NCBI GenBank assembly: GCA_001464865.1 | Contig: LNEG01000001.1 | Span: 1 to 64,000 of the forward strand | From: Burkholderiales bacterium Ga0074133 | GTDB lineage: Bacteria > Pseudomonadota > Gammaproteobacteria > Burkholderiales > Burkholderiaceae_C | Direction: 5' to 3' | DNA length: 64,000 nucleotides | Part shown: one piece after another, positions 17,395 to 26,316 of the stretch | Position numbering within the stretch: the stretch's first letter is position 1 | Layout: the number at the start of each line of letters is the position of its first letter | The notes under the pieces: model-generated | What the model was told of the DNA's origin: nothing | What the model saw: only the letters and a program-made list of their open reading frames with translations | Database searches by the model: none | Translations under genes and position numbers: made by a program

Positions 17395-18609
17395 ATGTCC
17401 AAGAAACCAGATGTCTTTGAGGATGTGAGGCTGGGTCCAGCCTTCGTGCAGTCGCTCGTCCAACTGGGTGCCAAGGAAGATCACGCGCTGCTGTACTGCC
17501 GCGTCAAGGGCTTGGCCGGTCATCAGCCTGTGTCTCTTCGAAAGGCCCACCCAAGTTTCACGGGTGAGGGTGTTCGCAGGATCATCATTGCCCTCAAGGA
17601 AAATCAGGTCGCGGGTTTCAAGCTCACGCCGGCGTTTCAGGCCCTCAAGCTTGAGCTTGAAGGGCATCTGACAAAAATCGCCAGCGAGGCTCCCAATACC
17701 GAAGACGGGATCAGGGAGGCGCTTGCTCTGCGTGGTGCACACTTTCAATCCCCTTTTTCCATCTACCGCTGGGCTTGTGATCTGGACATAGACACCGGCC
17801 TTCGGTTGGAGCATTGGAGGGGCCTGAGCAAGCACTTCAACCGCGGCGACAAGCCAACGGGGCATGCTGATGAAACGCGCCTGGTCACTATCGACGCCTT
17901 GGTGCAAGCCAGCGCGCCGTTCATCTTTGAACGTTTTCTGTCAAATGCCAGGCGCATTGGCCGCACGACCGGTGCCATCTCTGCTCGTTACGCGGCCGAG
18001 AACTACGCCAGGGAGCGCAATCTCCCTGTGACGGAACAAGAGGCGCGGGCCATGCTGGCTCCGTTCGCCATCTCGCTTGGCCGAATTGAGGGTGAGGACT
18101 GGTTTGTGTTCTTCAGCAGCACCAACGAGTTTGTTGGGCGCACCGGAAGTCTGGTTTCCGGACTTGGCCAGGCGTCCTTCGAATCGGTGTGCGAAAGCTA
18201 TCGCCGGCTCACGCGATCGCTGTTCATCTCTGAGGAACCTGTTCCCAAGGAGGTTCTCAAGCGCACGCTCGAAACCTTCGGCTTCTCCGTCGTCGGCGAC
18301 AAGGTGAAGCTCATGAACAAGCTTGTTCCGGAAGTGGGGCGTGGACTTTCGCCCGTCGCAGCCAAGATGGTCGAGGTTTTCCGGGATCTGCTGGACAAGG
18401 GCGAAGGGGAGGGTGGTGCTGTGCCGCGCGTCAAGCTCCTGCATGCACTTGAAGACTGCGGTGTGAACGGCGTCACCGCCCACGTTTACCTGGGCCGCAA
18501 GGGAATCTTCCACTGCGTGCGCGGCATGTGCACCCTTGCTGATGGTGCCCGCAAGGCTGAAACCGTACGGCGTCGCGCCGCGAACGATCCAGGCGCGCTG
18601 GCAGCCTGA
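17395..18609 (+). CDS. Unknown 404-residue cytoplasmic protein
   Basis: I do not recognise this family. The protein starts at the ATG at 17395 (MSKKPDVFEDVRLG), 17 bp after the HTH gene, and is presumably cotranscribed with it. The ATG replaces a longer frame that would overlap the HTH gene. There is no membrane segment. The C-terminus (LLHALEDCGVNGVTAHVYLG then RKGIFHCVRGMCTLAD) resembles the winged-helix segment of sigma-like or AbiEi-like proteins, where a helix-turn-helix is followed by a GVY/TL strand. A nucleic-acid-binding role is plausible; nothing more can be said. Confidence 0.7.
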   Translation: MSKKPDVFEDVRLGPAFVQSLVQLGAKEDHALLYCRVKGLAGHQPVSLRKAHPSFTGEGVRRIIIALKENQVAGFKLTPAFQALKLELEGHLTKIASEAPNTEDGIREALALRGAHFQSPFSIYRWACDLDIDTGLRLEHWRGLSKHFNRGDKPTGHADETRLVTIDALVQASAPFIFERFLSNARRIGRTTGAISARYAAENYARERNLPVTEQEARAMLAPFAISLGRIEGEDWFVFFSSTNEFVGRTGSLVSGLGQASFESVCESYRRLTRSLFISEEPVPKEVLKRTLETFGFSVVGDKVKLMNKLVPEVGRGLSPVAAKMVEVFRDLLDKGEGEGGAVPRVKLLHALEDCGVNGVTAHVYLGRKGIFHCVRGMCTLADGARKAETVRRRAANDPGALAA

Positions 18610-18632
18610 CGGCATCCGGCGCCATCATGCAG

Positions 18633-18655
18633 GCGTATGAGGTATCCGATATACT
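18633..18655 (+). promoter_or_regulatory. Box/promoter upstream of hipA-like gene
   Basis: GCGTA-TGAG-GTAT-CCGA-TATACT: nearly identical to the box at 1550-1572 (two differences). It ends in a TATACT -10 at 18650-18655. The -35 region is poor. A short reading frame of 11 codons (18687-18722) lies between it and the gene. Confidence 0.55.
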
Positions 18656-18741
18656 GGATTCATCGGCGAAAGCTGATTTGGTCCTTATGATTGGCACATC
18701 TCTGCGGGCAACCCGGATTTGAGCTCGTGGGACCGGGCACC

Positions 18742-20943
18742 ATGACCTCATCCCACACACCCACCCCCTCCGCCGACCCATCATCTGCCATCCTTGTGCT
18801 GGCCGATGTGAACATGTCGCGGTCCAAGGTGCTGCGCCGGTTCAACAAGGGTGAGCTGATCAAGGTGCACGGCGTCCAGATGGAGGATGGGGTGGAGGTG
18901 TCCAACGTCCTGCCTGGCGTCTACCTGCGCTCCGACGCAACTCCTGTCCAGCGCAAGCAAGCCATTCTGGCCAGCGCAGCGCGCATCGGAACCTACATCT
19001 TCAAGTCGGCCGTGCTCTACGGAGATTCTGCCGTGCTCCTCGGTCAGAACAAAGATGTGCTGTCTCTGGCCAGCTTCTATGACCTCCTTCGCTCGCCCAT
19101 GGTCATTGGCGGCGTGCTTACGGTGAAGGCTCACCGAAATCCTGATGTGATCGGCTTGACAGTGGTCGAAAACGCCCTGGCTACCGACCCCCTGGGCGAG
19201 TTCAAGGTCAAGCGCTTCACCGAGGACTACACGTTCCTTTGCGGATTTCGCAAGCGTGTCGACAACTCCACGCTCATCCCACCCGTTTCCCCCGAAATTC
19301 AGATGCGCATTGCCATGAGCCTTTTGGGGCTCAAGAAAGGTGGCGATGCCGCGAAACGCAACCCCGACCTCGAGCAGCGGCTTTTGACCACAGCTGGAGC
19401 AATCAAGATGACCACGGACAAAAAAATGATCCCCAAGTACCTCCACAGTTTTGAAGCCCAGACCGCAGAGGTGGCCAAGGTGCACGAGCTGCGGGTCTTC
19501 TGGCACGACAGGGACGTTGGCACTCTCAGCAGTGATGGATCATCATGGGAGTTCGACTACCTTCCAGCCGTCGGCCTGAAGCTGTCTCTCTCCGAAAGCA
19601 CCACTGAGGCCACGCAGGAGGTGCCCAACTTCATGGGCGCCATCCTTCCTGAGAACAGCCGATCGGACACGGAGTCCCTTGAGGACCGGATGGAGCTGTT
19701 CACGGGCGCCTCGCGCTTCATCTCCAACATCAGCGTTCATCCGGTGAAGGACCTGGAGTCAGTCCAGTACGTGCCCGATGTCCTCAATGCCCGGCTGACT
19801 GAGTTCAAGGCCGATGGCAATGAATTCAAGGGAAGTGTCGCACCAGGCATGCGCCAGACGCTGCTGGATCCGGCGATGCTGAACAGCGTGCGCCACAACC
19901 CTGCCATGCCCAGGATTTCAGGCATGCAGGTCAAACTGCCATGCAACCTGGACAAAAACGGAACGCTTGACCTCTCCGTGGGCAAATCTTTCAGTCACAT
20001 GGTGAAGCTCATCGGTGGGGCAAACGAATACAGCTCGATGTGCTCGATGGAGTGGTACGGGCTTTCGATCGCCAAGGAAGTCGGGATCATGGTCGAAGAC
20101 TTTGTGATCGCCGACATTGGTCTGTCGACGCCGGCGCTGATCGTTGAGCGTTTTGATGTGCGCGTCGACTACAACGACAAGCGATTCATCCTCGCTGAAG
20201 ATCTCTGGTCGATTCTGGGGCTGCGCAAGAACGAGCTGAAGTACAGCGGGGATCTGATGGACGTGGCCAAAATGGTCATGGCGCACTCCACCGACAAGAC
20301 GGCGGATGCCACGCAGCTGATCGCGCAGTCGATGGTGTCCTGGCTGATCCACAACAGCGACATGCACCTGAAAAACCTGCTGATGATCAAGGAGACGACC
20401 GATCCCTCCAAGGGGTTCAGCAGCATCCGCCTCTCGCCGGCCTACGACATGATGTGCACCCAGGTCTTTCCCAATGACCCTGTCAGCGCCGGCATTGCCA
20501 TTGGCGGTAACCGTCACCACTCCCTGTACGGATTTGTCAAGCTGGGAGAGGTGCTGGGCTTTTCTTCTGACCAGGTCGTGGCCATGGCGCGGTACGTGTC
20601 TGCGAAAGTGGCCATGGCTGGTGCGACGCTTGCCGAGAACCTCCCGCCGGTCATCGCGCGACACGCCAAGAGCGCCTCGGACATCAAGATCTCGTCTGGC
20701 CTGATCGATGAGCGATGCGGCAAGATGCTCGATGAGTGTGACGCATTCAAGCTCGATCCCGTCGCAGCTTCTGTTTCTCCAGCCAGCCAGGCCCCGGAGT
20801 CGGCCGAAGTGGGTTCGCATCTCGAGGCTGAGCGTCGCCGCTCTTCTGCACCCATGGAGTTCACTGATGCCGCTGGTGCAGGTGAGTGCTTCGATGCCAG
20901 CGACGTTGCCCCTGCGCCGCGCCGCTCGCGCTCACCGCGGTAA
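18742..20943 (+). CDS. HipA-type kinase fused to a ~245-residue N-terminal domain
   Basis: 733 residues from the ATG at 18742; an upstream TTG at 18691 is possible. Residues from about 249 match HipA: N-terminal HipA subdomain (LRVFWHDRDVGTL), P-loop-like region (LSVGKSFSHMVKLIGG), catalytic NSDMHLKN at about 537-544 and metal-binding SPAYDMM at about 563-569. E. coli HipA is about 440 residues and phosphorylates GltX. Residues 1-245 are extra; part (LPGVYLRS ... YIFKSAVLYGDSAVLLG) resembles the AbiEi antitoxin fold pattern. No separate HipB gene is adjacent, so the antitoxin function may be built in. The last 70 residues are a disordered Ala/Arg-rich tail. Confidence 0.82.
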   Translation: MTSSHTPTPSADPSSAILVLADVNMSRSKVLRRFNKGELIKVHGVQMEDGVEVSNVLPGVYLRSDATPVQRKQAILASAARIGTYIFKSAVLYGDSAVLLGQNKDVLSLASFYDLLRSPMVIGGVLTVKAHRNPDVIGLTVVENALATDPLGEFKVKRFTEDYTFLCGFRKRVDNSTLIPPVSPEIQMRIAMSLLGLKKGGDAAKRNPDLEQRLLTTAGAIKMTTDKKMIPKYLHSFEAQTAEVAKVHELRVFWHDRDVGTLSSDGSSWEFDYLPAVGLKLSLSESTTEATQEVPNFMGAILPENSRSDTESLEDRMELFTGASRFISNISVHPVKDLESVQYVPDVLNARLTEFKADGNEFKGSVAPGMRQTLLDPAMLNSVRHNPAMPRISGMQVKLPCNLDKNGTLDLSVGKSFSHMVKLIGGANEYSSMCSMEWYGLSIAKEVGIMVEDFVIADIGLSTPALIVERFDVRVDYNDKRFILAEDLWSILGLRKNELKYSGDLMDVAKMVMAHSTDKTADATQLIAQSMVSWLIHNSDMHLKNLLMIKETTDPSKGFSSIRLSPAYDMMCTQVFPNDPVSAGIAIGGNRHHSLYGFVKLGEVLGFSSDQVVAMARYVSAKVAMAGATLAENLPPVIARHAKSASDIKISSGLIDERCGKMLDECDAFKLDPVAASVSPASQAPESAEVGSHLEAERRRSSAPMEFTDAAGAGECFDASDVAPAPRRSRSPR

Positions 20944-21002
20944 AGACCGTTACGCCGGCGAGCCTCCGCTTGCTGGCGCGTCAGATCAAAATGGGCCCAG
21001 CC

Positions 21003-22076
21003 TCAGCTGGAGGCACTATCGCCGGAGGGGCCTGAGGATGCTGGCGTTTTCGCACGGGCTGCCAGTACCGCATCCGCGTAGGACTTGCGCTTGAGGCGCA
21101 CCTTGGCTACCTCGGTCTGCACTGGGATGAGACCAACACCGCCACCTTCGTTGGTACGGCGGCCGTAGTGGCTGTGTGCAGTCCGATCAGTTGCGTGACC
21201 CATTGCAGCTGAAACCTGCTCAGGCTTCAAGACCCGTTTTGCACGCGACGAGAACACGTGTCTCGCGCTGTAGATCTGGATCCACTTGAGGTCTTGAGAT
21301 CCCTCGATGCTGGCGCCTGTGTTCAAACGGTAAAGCAGCTGCTGGCAGGCCATGTAGCAGCTCACATAATCCCCGTTCTCCTTGATCTTCCGCATGGCGG
21401 TTGCGAACCGGTCGATCGCTCCGAGCATGACCATGCTCATGCCGGACAAGTCAAGATGCCGGTACTGGCCATGACCGCGTCCATTGCTCGTTTTGGCGTT
21501 CTCAACCCGCAGGTAGGGGCGCTCGAGGTCAAGTTGATTGGCCTCTGCACCAGCCCCCAAGGGATCGATCTCCGATGGAGCTCCCCAGATCAGGGAAGCT
21601 TGTGTCCACTCGTGGGGCCGCAAGCCGCAAATGCTACCCATGATCAGCCAGGACTCGAGCATGGCCGAGTAGGCACTGCTGGAAGCGCGAATGCGCTTGA
21701 TCACGGTGCTGAGCTTCTTTTCGCTGACCTTTTTGGCCCGCAAACCAGATGTCCTCTTGCTTGTTTGCAGGCACATCGACTGATCACCATGCTCCCTGAG
21801 GAGGCGAACCGCTTCCAGGGACGAAGTGGTACCCATCGACTCGTAGCGGAACATCAAAGAGGCCTTGGTCTGGCGCCAGGTCGACTTGGACCATTGCTCG
21901 CGCTTTTGCATGGCAAACGTCACCACCTCAGTGGGGGTGGGTTCGTCGAGACCAAGATTTTTGCCGACGTGGGACGCAAACCACAGGGCGCGCTTGAGGT
22001 AGTTGTTCTCAGTACCTTCGGTGCGGCCTGCGCTCTCACCCGGCGCGGGTGCAGGTTGTGTTGCGTCAGGGATCAT
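21003..22076 (-). CDS. Tyrosine recombinase/integrase-like protein
   Basis: 357 residues from an ATG at 22076. The C-terminal half carries the tyrosine-recombinase pattern: a first arginine in SICGLRPHEW (about 153), the RH pair in YSARHVFSS (about 270), GH in AAMGHATDR (about 292) and a terminal tyrosine in SHYGRR (about 303). The N-terminal SAM-like DNA-binding region (about 20-120) is Trp-rich. It is convergent with the hipA-like gene and divergent from dotD. Its promoter region holds a box copy at 22084-22105. It may act in element integration, dimer resolution or inversion; no attachment site is recognised. Confidence 0.75.
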   Translation of the reverse strand: MIPDATQPAPAPGESAGRTEGTENNYLKRALWFASHVGKNLGLDEPTPTEVVTFAMQKREQWSKSTWRQTKASLMFRYESMGTTSSLEAVRLLREHGDQSMCLQTSKRTSGLRAKKVSEKKLSTVIKRIRASSSAYSAMLESWLIMGSICGLRPHEWTQASLIWGAPSEIDPLGAGAEANQLDLERPYLRVENAKTSNGRGHGQYRHLDLSGMSMVMLGAIDRFATAMRKIKENGDYVSCYMACQQLLYRLNTGASIEGSQDLKWIQIYSARHVFSSRAKRVLKPEQVSAAMGHATDRTAHSHYGRRTNEGGGVGLIPVQTEVAKVRLKRKSYADAVLAARAKTPASSGPSGDSASS

Positions 22077-22083
22077 GATCTGA

Positions 22084-22105
22084 GCATATCAGATATCACG
22101 TTCAT
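22084..22105 (-). promoter_or_regulatory. Copy of the 22-bp box upstream of recombinase
   Basis: On the minus strand it reads ATGAA-CGTG-ATAT-CTGA-TATGC and lies 8 bp upstream of the recombinase start codon. Binding here could block both initiation of transcription and ribosome access. Confidence 0.5.
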
Positions 22106-22128
22106 CAAGGCTCTTCGTCACCTTCGTG

Positions 22129-22179
22129 TTGTCACGGTCGTCCAAAGCTGATATTATGCGTATCGTATATCCGCTATGC
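22129..22179 (+). promoter_or_regulatory. Promoter of dotDCB-icmT operon with downstream box
   Basis: TTGTCA at 22129-22134, 17-bp spacer, TATTAT at 22152-22157. A box copy follows immediately (22158-22179, GCGTA-TCGT-ATAT-CCGC-TATGC) across the expected transcription start. The start codon of dotD is at 22196. Confidence 0.7.
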
Positions 22180-22195
22180 ATAGCCAAAGGCCACC

Positions 22196-22813
22196 ATGAA
22201 ACAACTTGCACTCGCAACCTCCATGTTCTGCACCGCGCTCGTTATGATGGGTTGCGCAACCACCCGGGCGCCAGAACCCCCGACGAAGCAGCAAGTCGTC
22301 GACAGCATGATCGCAAAGTATGCGGAAGAGGCAACGCTGCAGCTGCGTCGGTTGTCCGAAAACACTGGCGCTTCCCGAGCCAGCACCCCCGCCGGCGCCA
22401 CATCAGAGGCTAGAGTCTCTTCGGGAACGCCCAGCGGCTCTACGATCGCGGGAAAGATGGGTTCGATTGCAGTGAGCCCAAGCGAGCAGGGCGGTCCAGC
22501 TCTGTCTGCACCTTCCGCGCGCTCCGCCCCCATCCCTGACGCGCTTGCTGTTCCCCAGGGCCTTGAAAAGCCGTTGACCCTTGCATGGACCGGCGATTTG
22601 GAGTCGTTGATCTTCATCATCGGCAAGGAAACGGGTTGGAAGGTCATTGAGCCCTCTGGTCTTCGTGTTTCTCCTGTGGTGATTGCGATCAACGCCCAAA
22701 ACAAGCCGGCCTTTGAAGTGCTGCGTGACGTGGGTGCCATTGCAGGCACGGCGGCCGACGTGGTCATTTCCGTGAACAACCGGACCCTCGGCGTGGCCTA
22801 CCCGAAGCGTTGA
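22196..22813 (+). CDS. dotD: Type IVB secretion lipoprotein DotD (TraH)
   Basis: 205-residue lipoprotein: signal peptide with lipobox VMMGC (Cys20). A variable Ser/Ala-rich linker follows, and then a C-terminal domain (LTLAWTGDLESLIFIIGKET ... VVIAINAQNKPAFEVLRDVG) resembling the secretin N0-like fold known for DotD. DotD and DotC anchor DotH to form the outer-membrane ring of the transfer channel. First gene of a dotD-dotC-dotB-icmT operon; dotDCB order is the same as in Legionella and IncI traHIJ. Confidence 0.85.
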   Translation: MKQLALATSMFCTALVMMGCATTRAPEPPTKQQVVDSMIAKYAEEATLQLRRLSENTGASRASTPAGATSEARVSSGTPSGSTIAGKMGSIAVSPSEQGGPALSAPSARSAPIPDALAVPQGLEKPLTLAWTGDLESLIFIIGKETGWKVIEPSGLRVSPVVIAINAQNKPAFEVLRDVGAIAGTAADVVISVNNRTLGVAYPKR

Positions 22814-22817
22814 TCCC

Positions 22818-23738
22818 ATGAAAAAGACCGCATCCCTCATCCTTGCCGCCGTTTTCTGTGTCATCGGTGCAACGGCCTCGCACGCCAGCACCGACTCAAG
22901 GGCCGATGCTGTGGCACCGCCACCCTCACTGGATGACATCCTCAAAGGGCTACCTAGCTCACCAGATGCCAGTGGCATCCCTCCGATCCGTTTCAATGCC
23001 ATCCGCGAAACCGCCATGACCTATGGATCGCAGGCGGGCCTGGCCAGGCGCAATCACGAAAACCAGCAGCAGCTGGAGTCCTCGGCCCAGAAGCTGGATG
23101 TCGTTTACAACTTCCAGGCGCTCATGGTTGAGGGCAATGTCGTTCCTCCGGTCCTGAATGAGCTCAACGATGTCTACGACCAGGCCAGTGATGACCTCCT
23201 GCGTGTGATTGGGAAGGTCTTCCGCATCGAGCAGCAGGCGCGATTCAGCTACACACCGCCCACGTGGCGCAGTTATCTGATGCAGGCCTTCAACTTCGAT
23301 CAGAACGTTGTTGCCAATGTGGCGCCCAAGACCGATGAAGAGCTCAAGGTCTGGCGCGCATCGGTTGAGGAGGGCTTCAAACTTGGCCGGCAGTTGGCTG
23401 ATGACAACCTCAAAGAGAACTTTGCCCGCCTGCAGAAGGATTTCAACGGCATGGTTCTCTACCACCGCATGTTGGCCTCGGGAATGGTGACCCGCCCCTT
23501 TGTTGCCTCCTCCAACCTCGGCGTGACACGTTCCAAGGATGGCTCGATGCACGTGGGCGAAGTCGTGTTACGAATCACGGCCAACCCCGACTTTGTTGAC
23601 GCTCCAGGCGCCTGGAAAGCAGGGCCGGCCCAGGTGATCACCGAGCGGCTAAAGCGCAGTGTGGACCCCAGGTTCAGCGAGCAGATCATGCGCGATGCAC
23701 GTCAGTCCGGGATGGTCAAAGAAAGCGGGAAGAACTGA
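22818..23738 (+). CDS. dotC: Type IVB secretion protein DotC (TraI of IncI)
   Basis: 306 residues with a Sec signal peptide (SLILAAVFCVIGATASHA). The mature part has the conserved DotC features IRETAMTYGSQAGLARRN, LDVVYNFQALMVEGNVVPPV and YTPPTWRSYLMQ. In Legionella DotC is a lipoprotein; here no clear lipobox cysteine follows the signal, a small deviation. It sits 4 bp after dotD and its stop overlaps the dotB start (TGATG), so the operon is tightly coupled. Confidence 0.87.
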   Translation: MKKTASLILAAVFCVIGATASHASTDSRADAVAPPPSLDDILKGLPSSPDASGIPPIRFNAIRETAMTYGSQAGLARRNHENQQQLESSAQKLDVVYNFQALMVEGNVVPPVLNELNDVYDQASDDLLRVIGKVFRIEQQARFSYTPPTWRSYLMQAFNFDQNVVANVAPKTDEELKVWRASVEEGFKLGRQLADDNLKENFARLQKDFNGMVLYHRMLASGMVTRPFVASSNLGVTRSKDGSMHVGEVVLRITANPDFVDAPGAWKAGPAQVITERLKRSVDPRFSEQIMRDARQSGMVKESGKN

Positions 23739-24967
23739 TGAGCGCAAGCAACCTGGCTGAGATGTACCCCGGCTACCGTCCAGAGCTCGGCTTCAAGAAC
23801 GAACCACGGTTCTTCAACAAGGAGGAATTCGATCGCCTCCTGGTTCATGTTGCCGACAACGATGGGGCCGATTTGACCATCCAGACGGAGGAGCCGGCGT
23901 ACGCCTACATCCGTGGCGAGAACGTTCGTGTCACCACGCGTTCGATGACCAGCTCGGAAATCGAGATCATCTGCAACCACATCTACGGGCAGCAGAACGG
24001 CGTTGCCAACATCCGGGCGGGAGGCGAAATCGATGTCCGCCACCCGGTGATCCTGAAGGAGACCAACGCACAAGGCTCCACGATCACGAAAGCCAAATAC
24101 GGCTTCCGGGTGAACATCACCGGGTGCTGGGCCCGAGGCGACGAAAACGGCATGCAGATAACGGCCCGGACCATCAACAGTTCGCCGCCCAAGCTGGAGG
24201 ACATGGGCATCGAGCAGGATCTGGTTGATAACCTTTACCCGTCCGACGGCCTTGTTCTTGTTTGCGGCCCCACGGGTTCCGGCAAGTCAACGCTCCTGGC
24301 TGGTGCCATGCGCAAGATCATCGAAGATCCGAACTCGCACCGAAAGATCATCACCGGCGAAGCCCCCATCGAGTACACATACGACGACGTGCCGCGCGCC
24401 AGCGCCATCATCAGCCAGCACGAAATTCCTCGGCACCTTCCATCGTTCAAGGCCTTCGTTCGCAACACCTTGCGTCGCGCGCCGAAAATCATCCTGGTGG
24501 GCGAAACACGTGACTCCGAGACCGTGGAGGCATCTTTGGCCGCCTCGGAGACGGGCCACACCGTTTACAGCACCGTGCACAGTCGATCGGTGGCCCACAC
24601 CATGGCACGGCTGGCCAACCTCTTTCCCCCTCATGAGCGAATGACCAAGGTGTTCGAGCTCATCGAATCGTTTCGGGTCGTCATCGTTCAAAAGCTGGTG
24701 CGCAGGGCCGATGGAACCGGGCGCGTAGCCCTGCGCGAGTACCTGGTGTTTGACCAGGTGATCAGAGACCATTTGCGCATGGCCACATCCCTTCGTGAGA
24801 CGGAGCACATCCTTGGCAAGATGGTCGAGAAGCACGGCCAGACCATGTTGAGCGCCGCTCAGCGCGCTTACGACGCCGGCCTCATCCCCGCTCACGAAGT
24901 TGCGCTGCTGGAGCGCCAGTCGAGCTCGTCATTGATTGAAAGCATGGGCAAGGAGTTTGGAGAATGA
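23738..24967 (+). CDS. dotB: Type IVB secretion ATPase DotB (TraJ), PilT/VirB11-like
   Basis: 409-residue hexameric ATPase. Walker A GPTGSGKST is at about 177-185; an Asp-box-like GEAPIEYTYDD follows, with a Walker B region PKIILVGETRDSETVEASLAASETGH as in PilT/VirB11 proteins. It powers a step of channel assembly or DNA transfer at the inner membrane. Length fits the family (377-409). The 3' end overlaps icmT by 4 bp. Confidence 0.93.
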   Translation: MSASNLAEMYPGYRPELGFKNEPRFFNKEEFDRLLVHVADNDGADLTIQTEEPAYAYIRGENVRVTTRSMTSSEIEIICNHIYGQQNGVANIRAGGEIDVRHPVILKETNAQGSTITKAKYGFRVNITGCWARGDENGMQITARTINSSPPKLEDMGIEQDLVDNLYPSDGLVLVCGPTGSGKSTLLAGAMRKIIEDPNSHRKIITGEAPIEYTYDDVPRASAIISQHEIPRHLPSFKAFVRNTLRRAPKIILVGETRDSETVEASLAASETGHTVYSTVHSRSVAHTMARLANLFPPHERMTKVFELIESFRVVIVQKLVRRADGTGRVALREYLVFDQVIRDHLRMATSLRETEHILGKMVEKHGQTMLSAAQRAYDAGLIPAHEVALLERQSSSSLIESMGKEFGE

Positions 24968-25242
24968 AAGGCGTCGACATCCTTGATGCGTTTTGGCGGG
25001 ACTCAGCACGAACTCCTCGGTTTCTGATTTTCAGCGCCTACATCGCCGTCCCTTTGGTGGTGTTCCTCTTCCACATTCGGTGGTGGACCTTCATCGTCCT
25101 GGTGCTGTCGATCGTGCTCATGACCATCATTGAGTATTTTGGCTACACCCCGCCAGTTGCCGCGCTTGCTTTCAGGGCTTGGGTTGCTGGCAAAAAGGTC
25201 ACACGAAGACGCCATCTCTTCGGCAAGAAGCTCAAGCTTTAA
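24964..25242 (+). CDS. icmT: Type IVB secretion protein IcmT (TraK)
   Basis: A 92-residue inner-membrane protein with two helices (about 20-38 and 40-58). The family-typical pattern is present: WRDSARTPRFLIFSAYIAVP, then RWWTFIVLV, GYTPPVA and a basic tail. Length and motif match IcmT and IncI TraK. It is translationally coupled to dotB and is the last gene before the partition operon. Confidence 0.85.
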   Translation: MKGVDILDAFWRDSARTPRFLIFSAYIAVPLVVFLFHIRWWTFIVLVLSIVLMTIIEYFGYTPPVAALAFRAWVAGKKVTRRRHLFGKKLKL

Positions 25243-25277
25243 TTGTCAGCGTCGTGTGTAAGTGATATACTCCAAGC
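25243..25277 (+). promoter_or_regulatory. Promoter of partition operon with embedded box
   Basis: TTGTCA at 25243-25248, 17-bp spacer, TATACT at 25266-25271; the parM start is 26 bp further. A diverged box copy (25256-25277, GTGTA-AGTG-ATAT-ACTC-CAAGC) overlaps the -10. The first ten bases, TTGTCAGCGT, equal those of the promoter at 1544. Confidence 0.7.
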
Positions 25278-25296
25278 AAGTTAAACAGGATCTTCC

Positions 25297-26304
25297 ATGA
25301 GCAAAAAACCCGAATTCAGAGATCAGAACATCATCGTCGGCGTCGACGATGGTTTCGCCATGACGAAGCTCGTGGTGATGCAAGGTGGGTCGATCATCAA
25401 GCAGCTCATGATTCCCAGTCGCGCGCGATCGGGGATCCATGGCACCACCTCAATCGGAGCTGCAGCCCAGGGTGAGATCGAGGCCCGGTACGAAACCGAA
25501 GGCAACACGTTCACGGTACAAGATCTCTCCGATGCCGAGTCCGCTCGCTTCGATGAGTACCCCTTCAGCCCGATGAACCGGGCGATCATTACGCACGCGC
25601 TGCGTGTTGCTGGTCTTGGTGGCAAGGAAGTGACCGTTGCTACCGGGCTCCCGCTGAGCATGTACTACCGCGGGTCCGAGGCTGATGAAGCCGTGCTGAC
25701 CCGCAAAAAGGACTCGTTGAACAAGCCGGTCAAACCGTTGGACGGCAGTGATGTAGCCAACATCCTGCGCCATGAAGTGTTCCCTGAAGGTCTTGCGGCA
25801 TGGGTCGACTATGCGGTTGATGAGCAGGGTCGAGTGAAAAACAGCCTTGATGAGGCCATCGGCATCATCGACATCGGCGGCCGGACCACCGACATTGCGG
25901 TGGTTTTGCCGGGTCGCATGATCGACCACGCTCGTTGCGGATCGGCCGATCTCGGCGTTCTGAATGTGATCGAAGAAGTCGCGATCTCGATCAAAAAAGA
26001 ATTCAATGTGGTCATGGGCGCCGACAAGATTGAGCCCGCCTTGCGCACCCGCATCGTCAAACAGTGGGGCAAAGAAAAGGACATTGGCCACATGATCGAC
26101 GCTGCCGCTTTGAGCGTCATCGGCGCCATCACCCGGGAAGTGAATCGTCGCCTGAGCAACGCTGTAGATCTGGACAAGATCCTGCTGGTTGGCGGCGGCG
26201 CCCATCTTTTCCGAGGGGTTGCTAGCGCCTTCCCGAACATCGAAATTCCTCTTGAGCCCGAGTTCGCGAACGCACGTGGCTTTGCCAAGTACCTGGCGCT
26301 GTAA
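25297..26304 (+). CDS. parM: Actin-like plasmid partition ATPase (ParM/StbA family)
   Basis: A 335-residue actin-fold protein. Phosphate-1 motif IIVGVDDGFAMTKLVV is at the N-terminus, phosphate-2 IGIIDIGGRTTDIAVV at about 190-205, and the adenosine motif LLVGGGAHLFRG at about 295-306. It should form filaments that push element copies apart before cell division. Its presence argues that the element spends time as an autonomous low-copy replicon. The following small gene is the likely DNA-binding partner; the parC-like site is probably in the 50-bp promoter region or nearby but I see no clear iterons. Confidence 0.88.
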   Translation: MSKKPEFRDQNIIVGVDDGFAMTKLVVMQGGSIIKQLMIPSRARSGIHGTTSIGAAAQGEIEARYETEGNTFTVQDLSDAESARFDEYPFSPMNRAIITHALRVAGLGGKEVTVATGLPLSMYYRGSEADEAVLTRKKDSLNKPVKPLDGSDVANILRHEVFPEGLAAWVDYAVDEQGRVKNSLDEAIGIIDIGGRTTDIAVVLPGRMIDHARCGSADLGVLNVIEEVAISIKKEFNVVMGADKIEPALRTRIVKQWGKEKDIGHMIDAAALSVIGAITREVNRRLSNAVDLDKILLVGGGAHLFRGVASAFPNIEIPLEPEFANARGFAKYLAL

Positions 26305-26316
26305 TCGGTCGTCACG

